From contig CAMMKL010000024.1 in the NCBI GenBank assembly GCA_946497265.1, forward strand, positions 1 to 14,596: a stretch of DNA of 14,596 nucleotides, given 5' to 3'. This stretch comes from an uncultured Clostridia bacterium (lineage in GTDB: Bacteria > Bacillota > Clostridia > Oscillospirales > Acutalibacteraceae). A program made the position numbers and the translations under genes. Positions 7,131-13,900 of the stretch are shown one piece after another (positions within the stretch are counted from its first letter, which is position 1; the number at the start of each line of letters is the position of its first letter). Below the pieces are notes generated by a model. It saw only the letters and a program-made list of their open reading frames with translations, ran no database searches and was not told the DNA's origin.

Positions 7131-7157
7131 CCACGCGTGGGTGTTTTGTAGTATAAT
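7131..7157 (+). promoter_or_regulatory. Transketolase promoter with a palindromic candidate operator
   Basis: A consensus -10 TATAAT lies at 7152-7157. The place where the -35 should be (about 7129-7134) has no good match and is covered by the perfect 10-bp palindrome CCACGCGTGG (7131-7140). A TTGACG at 7115-7120 is 31 bases from the -10, too far to be its -35. A good -10, a poor -35 and a palindrome there suggest a regulated promoter. The predicted start is near 7164. Confidence 0.5.
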
Positions 7158-7250
7158 GAAAGCGGTTTAAAAATCAGTGGTGAAAATGAATGAAAGCAAG
7201 CATAGCCTAAAACGGTTTTGCAGGATATAATCAGGGAGGAGATTTTGATT

Positions 7251-8096
7251 ATGAAACGATTGGCAACCACCGCCGAGCTGGAAGCCATGGCGAATCGGGT
7301 AAGGCAGGGCATCGTGACAGGCGTGTTCCATGCAAAATCCGGGCATCCGGGCGGGTCTTTGTCGTGTGCAGATTTGCTAACCTATCTGTATTTTAACGAA
7401 ATGAACGTCGATCCACAGAATCCTACGGCGGAAGACCGCGACCGGTTTGTGCTTTCCAAAGGGCACGGCGCTCCGGCCCTTTATTCCGTGCTTGCACACA
7501 TGGGCTATTTTCCGGTAAAAGACTTGGAAACCCTGCGTCATATCGGCTCTTATTTACAGGGGCATCCGGATATGAAACGTGTCCCCGGTGTAGACATGTC
7601 TTCCGGTTCCCTGGGCCAGGGCGTTTCCGCCGCGTGCGGTATGGCGTTGGCCGCCAAGATCCAGAAAAAAGGGTACCGCGTTTACTGCATGTTGGGCGAC
7701 GGCGAGATCGAAGAAGGCCAGGTATGGGAGGCTGCAATGTTTGCCAGCCACAAAAAGCTGGACAACCTTTGCCTGATTGTAGATAACAACGGCTTGCAGA
7801 TCGACGGTAAGGTGGAAGAGGTATGCTCCCCCTATCCAATTGATGAGAAGTTTCAGGCGTTCGGTTTTGAAGTGACCGAAATCGATGCCCATAATTTTGA
7901 AGAGATGGAAAAGGCTCTCAATTTTGCAAGGGCAAACCAAAACGGTAAGCCGACCGTCATTATTGCGAAGAGTGTGAAAGGCAAGGGCGTTTCCTTCATG
8001 GAGAACGTTGTCAATTGGCACGGCGTGGCTCCCAACGAAGAGCAGTTTAACAGTGCGATGCAGGAGTTGCTGGAAGGAGGAAACGGAGATGTCTGA
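7251..8096 (+). CDS. tkt: Transketolase, N-terminal subunit (split type)
   Basis: This is the thiamine-diphosphate-binding half of a two-subunit transketolase, which moves two-carbon ketol units between sugar phosphates in the non-oxidative pentose phosphate pathway. It has 281 residues, as usual for split subunits. Visible motifs are HAKSGHPGGSLS (27-38), FVLSKGHGAPALYSVL, and the ThDP/Mg motif GDGEIEEG (149-156) ending in NN (179-180). The ATG at 7251 is preceded by AGGGAGGA with 10 bases of spacing. An in-frame TTG at 7218 lies upstream of that SD and is unlikely. The stop overlaps the start of the C-terminal subunit by 8 bases, ensuring balanced synthesis. Such split forms are common in Clostridia and archaea. 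A related dihydroxyacetone synthase or DXS-like role is less likely. Confidence 0.93.
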   Translation: MKRLATTAELEAMANRVRQGIVTGVFHAKSGHPGGSLSCADLLTYLYFNEMNVDPQNPTAEDRDRFVLSKGHGAPALYSVLAHMGYFPVKDLETLRHIGSYLQGHPDMKRVPGVDMSSGSLGQGVSAACGMALAAKIQKKGYRVYCMLGDGEIEEGQVWEAAMFASHKKLDNLCLIVDNNGLQIDGKVEEVCSPYPIDEKFQAFGFEVTEIDAHNFEEMEKALNFARANQNGKPTVIIAKSVKGKGVSFMENVVNWHGVAPNEEQFNSAMQELLEGGNGDV

Positions 8097-9030
8097 GCTG
8101 AAAAAAATTGCTACCCGTGAAGGTTACGGCGATGAATTGAAAAAACTGGGGGAAGAATACCCCAATCTGGTAGTACTCGACGCCGATCTTGCCGCTGCAA
8201 CCAAGACAGCGACCTTTCAAAAGGCGTTTCCAGACCGATTTTTTGACTGCGGTATCGCGGAAGCCAACATGATGAGCGTGGCCGCCGGGCTGGCTGCTTC
8301 CGGCATGATCCCGTTTGCCAGCAGCTTTGCCATGTTCGCTGCGGGCCGTGCTTACGAACAGGTGCGCAATTCCATCGGGTACCCCCACTTAAACGTCAAA
8401 ATCGGCGCGACGCATGCCGGCGTTTCGGTTGGCGAAGACGGCGCAACCCATCAGTGCTGCGAGGATATTGCCTTAATGCGTACGATCCCCGGTATGGTGA
8501 TCATCAATCCATCCGATTACACGGAGGCACGCGCAGCGGTGAGGGCGGCTGTGGAATACGACGGGCCGGTATACTTGCGGTTTGGCCGTCTTGCTGTGGA
8601 GCAAATCAATACCTCTCCCGATTACCGGTTCGAAATGGGCAAAGGCGTTACCCTTCGCGACGGCAAAGATTTGACCATTGTGGCAACCGGTCTATGTGTG
8701 ACCGAAGCGCTAAAGGCCGCGGAACTGCTGGCGGCGCAGGGCAAGGATGCAAGAGTAGTCAATATTCACACCATCAAACCGCTGGACGTAGGACTGATGG
8801 TGAAATGCGCCAAGGAAACCGGCACGATTGTCACAGTGGAAGAACATTCCATTATCGGCGGCCTGGGCGAGGCGGTTTGCAGCGCGCTGGCGGAGAATTA
8901 TCCGGCCCGTGTCCACCGTATTGGGGTTAAAGATGAGTTTGGGTATTCCGGTCCGGGAGCACAGCTGATTAAAGAATTTGGTTTGGATTCCGAAGGGATT
9001 GCCAGAGAGATTTTAGAGAACGTACGGTAA
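8089..9030 (+). CDS. tkt: Transketolase, C-terminal subunit (split type)
   Basis: This is the partner half, carrying the pyrimidine-binding and C-terminal domains (313 residues). The catalytic Glu that activates the thiamine ring is Glu58 in DCGIAEANM. Further family blocks are PFASSFAMFAAGRAYEQVRN, THAGVSVGEDGATHQ, the typical VYLRFGR, and, in the C-terminal domain, TVEEHSIIGGLGEAV. I chose the ATG at 8089 because GGAAGGAGG (8072-8080) lies 8 bases upstream and the protein begins as other C-subunits do (MSELKKIATREGYG). Longer in-frame starts would lie deep inside the N-subunit gene. The 8-bp overlap indicates translational coupling. A terminator follows 40 bases after the stop. Confidence 0.93.
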   Translation: MSELKKIATREGYGDELKKLGEEYPNLVVLDADLAAATKTATFQKAFPDRFFDCGIAEANMMSVAAGLAASGMIPFASSFAMFAAGRAYEQVRNSIGYPHLNVKIGATHAGVSVGEDGATHQCCEDIALMRTIPGMVIINPSDYTEARAAVRAAVEYDGPVYLRFGRLAVEQINTSPDYRFEMGKGVTLRDGKDLTIVATGLCVTEALKAAELLAAQGKDARVVNIHTIKPLDVGLMVKCAKETGTIVTVEEHSIIGGLGEAVCSALAENYPARVHRIGVKDEFGYSGPGAQLIKEFGLDSEGIAREILENVR

Positions 9031-9069
9031 ATATTTAGGTTCGTTTTTATATGGGATAAACATAAAAAA

Positions 9070-9118
9070 CCCCCAAGGGGATGGCTTTCTTAGAAAGGCC
9101 GTTTCCTTGGGGGCTTTT
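9070..9118. terminator. Bidirectional terminator between transketolase and the lipoprotein
   Basis: CCCCCAAGG (9070-9078) pairs with CCTTGGGGG (9105-9113). An inner stem, GGCTTTC/GAAAGGCC, has one bulge. On the + strand it is followed by CTTTTCTTTTTG, and on the - strand by GTTTTTTATG. Both convergent units can therefore terminate here. Confidence 0.85.
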
Positions 9119-9207
9119 CTTTTTGTTGTAAGATAAAAATTACAGCTATGGGTTCCGTTTTTGCAACTGTATTAGCGGCCGCTTCAGTTGTTAGTTTCCG
9201 AGGGCCA

Positions 9208-9474
9208 TTAGGATAGCCCGTTGTAACAGTCGTCGCAGGCGAACGCCACGCCCAGAAGGGTCTCGTATTGTTTGGTCGCTTTTTCTCCGCAGAACATGCA
9301 GGTACTGCTGCATTCCGAGCAAACATACACGGTTTCCCCATCACTTTTTTGATATGCCTTGGATGGCCTTTGGCTGCAATACATGCAGGGTTCGTCTACT
9401 TCGCCGGAAGAACAGCTGGGCAGAAGGGCCAACGAAAAAATAACCAGCATAATCATTCCACAAACTTTTTTCAC
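9208..9474 (-). CDS. Small lipoprotein with two tandem Cys4 (CxxC...CxxC) units
   Basis: I do not recognise a named family. The first 21 residues form a lipoprotein signal: MKK, a hydrophobic stretch (MLVIFSLALL) and a lipobox ending LPSC, with Cys21 as the lipidation site. The mature part (67 residues) contains four CxxC pairs, CMYC (30-33), CSEC (52-55), CMFC (59-62) and CDDC (80-83). They form two similar units of about 25 residues, each resembling a zinc ribbon (CM[YF]C ... Y ... C..C). The protein would sit on the outer face of the membrane and could bind zinc, copper or iron, or take part in thiol redox chemistry. The start is GTG at 9474, with AAAGGA 9 bases upstream. It lies 62 bases after the 109-residue gene with no terminator between, so it is probably the last gene of the Crp-led unit. 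Confidence 0.8.
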   Translation of the reverse strand: MKKVCGMIMLVIFSLALLPSCSSGEVDEPCMYCSQRPSKAYQKSDGETVYVCSECSSTCMFCGEKATKQYETLLGVAFACDDCYNGLS

Positions 9475-9536
9475 TGTAAATGGTCCTTTCCTCTCAAAAA
9501 TTTCGAAAAGCTCTATACTTTGCCTTTTTATTTACG

Positions 9537-9866
9537 TTATATCGCGCTTACAGCTGCCTTGATCCGCTCAATGGTCTTTAAAACCGATTTTTTAGCCACT
9601 ATTCCGGTAATCCCGGTTAGGTCGTGTTCACGGCCGCCGACGGAGCCTACTCCGATCTGTATCCATCCGGAAACACACAAAACCCCTCCGTTGTATTCGA
9701 GCTTGATGAACTGCATAGCGGTCATAAGCCCAGTGCCTTTTTTCCAGACAACCTCTGTGTTATAGTTGATTTCACGGTAATTGTCGGCAATCAACACCCT
9801 ACGTACGACTTCATCCGTTAAGGCCTGGTTTTGTTGGATAGCAATGTTTACAAATGTCCTAGCCAT
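9537..9866 (-). CDS. Hypothetical protein, 109 residues, coupled to a Crp/Fnr regulator
   Basis: I do not recognise this protein. It has no signal peptide, clear membrane helix or metal motif. The N-terminal part (MARTFVNIAIQQNQALTDEVV) looks alpha/beta, the middle is beta-rich and Gly-rich (LEYNGGVLCVSGWIQIGVGSVGGRE), and the C-terminus is a likely helix (VLKTIERIKAAV). The ATG at 9866 is preceded by GGGAGGA and overlaps the regulator's stop by 8 bases, so its synthesis is coupled to that of the regulator. It may be a signal-binding or accessory partner of the regulator. That rests only on the gene arrangement. Confidence 0.78.
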   Translation of the reverse strand: MARTFVNIAIQQNQALTDEVVRRVLIADNYREINYNTEVVWKKGTGLMTAMQFIKLEYNGGVLCVSGWIQIGVGSVGGREHDLTGITGIVAKKSVLKTIERIKAAVSAI

Positions 9867-10470
9867 TATCGTTTCCTCCCTGCTGTTTAAGTTCTGTGTT
9901 TGGATTATCCCGCAATTCCTTTCTAAGCCGGCTTAACGTGACCGGTGTGATCCTAAGAAAGGAAGCGATGTACTTCTTTTTAACCCGTGATATGAGTCCC
10001 GGATATGTTTTGAGAAACCACTGATACCTCTGCATGGCGGTGTATTGATAGACTGCCGATTTGATTTGCCAATGGTATTCTAAGGATGTTTGCAAGTATT
10101 GATTATAGATCTTTATCAGGCAAGGATGCGACTCCATCAGTTCCATTACTTGGGCGGCCGGAAGGCTTATCATATCGCTGTTTTCCAGCGCCTCGATGTT
10201 GATGCTGGCAGGGGCGTCTACGGTGAGGCAGGGGACGGCCGGTGAACCGCGTTGCGCCCCGAAGCAATCGGTTATATCTCTTCCATTCATATCCAAAAAG
10301 TAGCCGCGCAAAAGCCCGTTAAGAAGGAAATAAAGATGGGTCTGCGTTTCCCCTTCCCGAATGAGCAATTCTCCTTTTTCCAGATGCTTAATCTCAGTTA
10401 GATTTGATAATTTTTCAACCAATTCCCGTTCGGATATTTGAAGAACCTTGGTATAAAAATCCTGAATCAA
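9859..10470 (-). CDS. Crp/Fnr-family transcriptional regulator
   Basis: This is a DNA-binding regulator of the Crp/Fnr superfamily, 203 residues, slightly short of the usual 210-230. Residues 10-105 form the cyclic-nucleotide-binding-type beta-roll (HLEKGELLIREGE, LYFLLNGLLRGYF, ASINIEALENSDM). Residues 110-155 are the long dimerisation helix, and 164-186 a winged helix-turn-helix (KKKYIASFLRITPVTLSRLRKEL). There is no N-terminal Cys cluster, so an Fnr-like [4Fe-4S] oxygen sensor is unlikely. The effector is unknown. The start is TTG at 10470: GGAGGG lies 9 bases upstream and no ATG is available. The gene ends in TAG, overlapping the next start. A perfect palindrome at its promoter suggests autoregulation. 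Confidence 0.9.
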   Translation of the reverse strand: MIQDFYTKVLQISERELVEKLSNLTEIKHLEKGELLIREGETQTHLYFLLNGLLRGYFLDMNGRDITDCFGAQRGSPAVPCLTVDAPASINIEALENSDMISLPAAQVMELMESHPCLIKIYNQYLQTSLEYHWQIKSAVYQYTAMQRYQWFLKTYPGLISRVKKKYIASFLRITPVTLSRLRKELRDNPNTELKQQGGNDNG

Positions 10471-10499
10471 TGCCCCTAACCCTCCATTCTGACTTTATT

Positions 10500-10505
10500 A
10501 TTATA
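10500..10505 (-). promoter_or_regulatory. -10 box of the Crp/Fnr regulator promoter
   Basis: TATAAT reads on the - strand at 10505-10500, giving a predicted start near 10493 and a short leader of about 22 bases before the TTG codon. There is no good -35 hexamer at the expected place (10528-10523 reads ATGAAA). This is typical of promoters that need an activator bound just upstream. Confidence 0.6.
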
Positions 10506-10526
10506 CTATGACGTAAACAAATTTTC

Positions 10527-10542
10527 ATTAACTTAAGTTAAT
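10527..10542. promoter_or_regulatory. Perfect 16-bp palindrome, candidate Crp/Fnr-type operator
   Basis: ATTAACTTAAGTTAAT (10527-10542) is its own reverse complement. Its core, TTAAC-N4-GTTAA, has the shape of Crp/Fnr-family boxes. It matches the PrfA box TTAACA-N2-TGTTAA at 10 of the 12 specified positions, and is close to TTAAT-N4-ATTAA sites. Its centre lies about 41.5 bases upstream of the predicted start of the regulator gene, the classic class II activator position. Confidence 0.6.
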
Positions 10543-10559
10543 TTTAGGATATGACTATC

Positions 10560-10999
10560 AAAAGTTGAACGAAATATATCCGGTATCCCTGAGAAGGCTG
10601 TCTAAAAAGAAAACATGGACTATTTTTTATAGGCGTTGAAAGATTGTCCAGGTTATTATAAAAACAACCAAAGATAATATAAAACATGCCAAAGATTATA
10701 CATTTACACAATTCATTAAACCAATTACAATAAAAACGAGAGATTTTGTCTTGTATTTTATTTATTTTGCCATACAAGTTACAAAGGAGGATGTTAAGGT
10801 ATGGCTGCCGATCTCATAGTAAGAAAGGAGGTATTGGTGAATAGGCTGTCTTGTGGGAAATTGCAAATCCCGACAAGCATTAGGGAAGCTGGCAATATGA
10901 CGGGCAAGAGCGAGGGGATCATCTTTTGTCTTGCATAAAGTCAGCGGGTAGAAAAGGCGATAGTGTAATGATGAAGTGAAAAAAATGGGAGAAGTAATA
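10560..10999. other. AT-rich region and leader before the GH101 gene
   Basis: About 440 bases separate the regulator's upstream region from the GH101 start. 10560-10780 is AT-rich with no supported gene; a 77-residue - strand ORF there has no SD and odd composition. A 9-bp direct repeat AGGCTGTCT occurs at 10595-10603 and 10843-10851. CTTGTAT/ATACAAG (10750-10756, 10772-10778) is an inverted repeat that could overlap a weak promoter (TTGTAT, 16 bases, TACAAG). 10783-10938 carries two AAAGGAGG motifs and a short ORF. A weak TTGTCT-N17-TAGAAA (10926-10954) is another possible GH101 promoter. Confidence 0.45.
10801..10938 (+). CDS. Possible 45-residue small ORF or leader remnant
   Basis: The ORF starts at ATG 10801, 10 bases after AAAGGAGG (10783-10790), and ends at TAA 10936-10938. 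A second AAAGGAGG (10824-10831) lies inside it, 5 bases before an in-frame GTG (10837), so translation could start at either place. The product (MAADLIVRKEVLVNRLSCGK...) has no recognised domain. The segment from 10837 onward resembles, from memory, leader sequences found ahead of group II intron reverse-transcriptase genes, but no such gene follows. It may therefore be a fragment of a mobile element rather than a functional peptide gene. Confidence 0.35.
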   Translation: MAADLIVRKEVLVNRLSCGKLQIPTSIREAGNMTGKSEGIIFCLA

Positions 11000-13900
11000 A
11001 TGAAAAGAGTAAAGCGAATTAGACGTCTTGGTTCCATTTTGCTTAGCGTATGCCTGGTATTCCAGATGTTTACGGCGTTGGCGGTTCCGGTAGCTGCTGC
11101 GCAAACAGAATATCAGCCGGATTTCAGCAAAGTAGAATGGAAATATCAAAACAACGGAAGCAATGCTGTAAAAGAAATCCCGGAAGGCGGCGTACTTCCT
11201 TCGGAAAGCGGTAAGGGCATTGTCATCGACTATACCAAATTTGAAAACCAGAGCGTGATTGTTTACGATCCCGCCGCGCCGCATTATACAGACAGTGAAC
11301 TGGAATTTGACGTAACCGTACTGGCGGAGCAAAGCGGATTTTATCGCTTTATCCCGGTTGGGCGGTTTCAAGACGGCAACAATTATGCCGGTCTTGGATA
11401 CGATATCCAGTACATGTTCAATACTTTTTTGAATGGAACAGTGACAAATAAAAATTTCGGTGGTCCGGCACTTAAGGTGGGCGTAAGTTACCATGCAAAG
11501 CTTACCTCGGTCGGCTCCGTGTATACCCTATATATAAACGGAGAAAAAGCCGCTGAGTACGACGCCGGTGCGAACAGCCTGACCGGAGCGGGCAGCTACG
11601 GGTTCCGTGTATGGGGAGGCGACCAGGCGGCTGCTGCCGGAAAGAAAGTGCTTCTGGACAATATCCAGTTTAGAGCTTATGGCGGTGGAAGCGCGGTGCA
11701 GCAGCCTTCTACCATAGCTTCCAAGAAAGCTGACATCCCCGAAGCAAGCTGGGGAAAGGAAGATGTGCTGATCCCAGTAAACTTTATAGAAGGGTCGTCG
11801 CTTGAATCCCTGACAAACGGCGAACAAGCCCTAACCGGGGAAAATGATTTTACTGTGACTGCGGAAGGGATCCTTATTAAAAAGGAATACATCGCGGCTC
11901 TGGCAGATACCACTGTGCTGACGGTAACCTTCCAGTATGGGGAACCGGAAACGTTTACCCTGCGCAAAGTAAAAGCGTTTGTGGGGGACGAATATGTGGA
12001 AGATTTTTCAGATGGGGATATCTCCAACTGGAAAAATCAGGCAGGTAGCGGTACCATTACATTGGAAGAGGGCGGTATGCGCGTAACCGGCCAGACCCGG
12101 CTGGTGGATACCGATTCTCCGGAATTTGAAAACGGAGAAATTGAAATTTGGGTGGAAGCGCTAAACGACGACGGCCAGCTCGGGCTCTCGTTCCGCAATA
12201 CCATGGATTCCTGGCAGTCGGTTTACAATACGGATTCTGCCGTACAGAATTATGCGTTCAGCCGATGGAATTACCGGGATTCCGCCGGTACGAACCAGGA
12301 AAAAGCACTGGATTCCCCTTTCTTCAAGGGAGCGCACCACCTAAAAGTGCGTTTTATTGGGGATACGGTTTCCCTTTGGGTAAATGAACAGTATACCTTT
12401 ACTGCTACCATTGCCCAGGCGGCAGAGGTCTACGGCCAGATGGGGTTTGTGACCGAAAGCAAGGCCGACGTATTGATCAAAAAGATGATTTACCGCCGTC
12501 TGGACGTGTTGGAAGCGTCCCCTGCAGAGGGAGAAACCATCCAGATTGAAAGAGACGGCATGCAGGTATTGCTGGATGGGGGCTATCCGCGTGTGATCCA
12601 GTATACTTTAAATGGAAAGACCATGCTGGGTTCCGAACAGCGTTATGAGTATGTGACCATCAACAGCAACGATTACAAAGCGGCTGCGGCCCTGACGGCT
12701 CATGATGCAGAGAGCGCGACCTATCATGTGCAAGTGCCGGAAGCCGGGGTATCCATGGACGTGGTGTATATGGTGGAAGACAATCATGTGCTGGATATGA
12801 CGATCCGCAATATTAAAGAGGAAGGCGAAAAGGTGCGCAGCCTTGCTTTCCCGAACCAGGCGATGCTTTCTGCCAACAGCAAGCAGGAAGGCGCCAAGTT
12901 GGATGTTTCGAACGGCAGCAGCGATACCCACATCGATCTGACGACGGACAGCGCTTCCAAAACCAAGATGACCTTCTGTACGATTCCGGTTGTCACAGCG
13001 AACGGCCTTTCGGCTTCGATGGCGAACAACGCCATCCGCAACCTGACGGAATTTGCTTACCAGAGCTTCGATATGCCGGACGGCAGCATATCCACCGGCG
13101 TATGGACCTCGGAATTCCTATACCGTGGTTGGGACGACAGCCTGGTGTTTGAGGATCAGGATCTGTACTGCAAAGTAATTTTGACGGAAGATACGAACGA
13201 GGATGCGGTGATCGATTGGCAAGACGGAGCCAACGCCCTGAAATACCTGAACAAAAATAAGATCGTGGGTTCTGAAACCGTGGCGAACAGCATGGTGCAT
13301 GTGGGCTATAACTTTGCCAGCATTGTACAGAACCCCTACTTAAAAGTAGCCGACAACATCAAACGGCTAAGCAACCTAATGGATGGTTTCGGCCAGATCC
13401 TGGTGTTCAAGGGTTACGCGAGCGAAGGACACGACAGCGGCCACGCCGACTATGAAAACATCAACGAGCGTGCCGGCGGTGCGGAAGATATGAATACGGC
13501 CATCGCAGAAATGGAGAAATACAACGCAACGATGGGTATACATATCAATCACAGCGAAGCCTATCCGGAAGCCAAGATGTTTACCGAAGAGGTCATGTCC
13601 ACCAAAAACGGCTGGAAATGGCTGGATCAATCCAAATATATCCGCCGGGAGGTGGATATCATGAACGGCGGAATGGACGCCCGCCTCAACGAGATGTTCA
13701 ACCGCGTGCCGGGCATCGGTTTTGTCTATGTAGATACCTACCGTGATGAGCGTTGGGCGGCTTCGCGGATTGCCCGCAACCTTTCCACCGAGCATAACGT
13801 AATTATGGCGACCGAGGAAGGCTACAAGCTCGACCGTTGGACCGCATGGTCCCACGGGGCCGAGGCCGGTACCATGCATCGCTTTGTGTACCACAATCAG

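Larger units (their letters stand above)
6660..7250. other. Long intergenic region between mutT and transketolase
   Basis: About 590 bases with no gene I can support. It contains a terminator inside an outer inverted repeat (6811-6889), an 8-bp inverted repeat CTGATTTA/TAAATCAG (6896-6916), a 10-bp palindrome ATCCTAGGAT (7064-7073), and the transketolase promoter with its palindrome (7131-7157). Short ORFs on both strands lack ribosome sites and have low-quality composition. The remainder, 6660-6810 and 6917-7063, shows nothing distinctive. Confidence 0.6.

Noticed and set aside
7115..7157. TTGACG and TATAAT as one promoter before transketolase
   Set aside because: The two boxes are 31 bases apart, far beyond the 16-18 bases a sigma-A promoter needs. 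Only the TATAAT was kept.
10544..10777. 77-codon open frame on the - strand in the AT-rich region
   Set aside because: The frame is open mainly because the region is AT-rich. It has no SD, no recognisable domain, and it runs across the regulator's palindromic upstream site.
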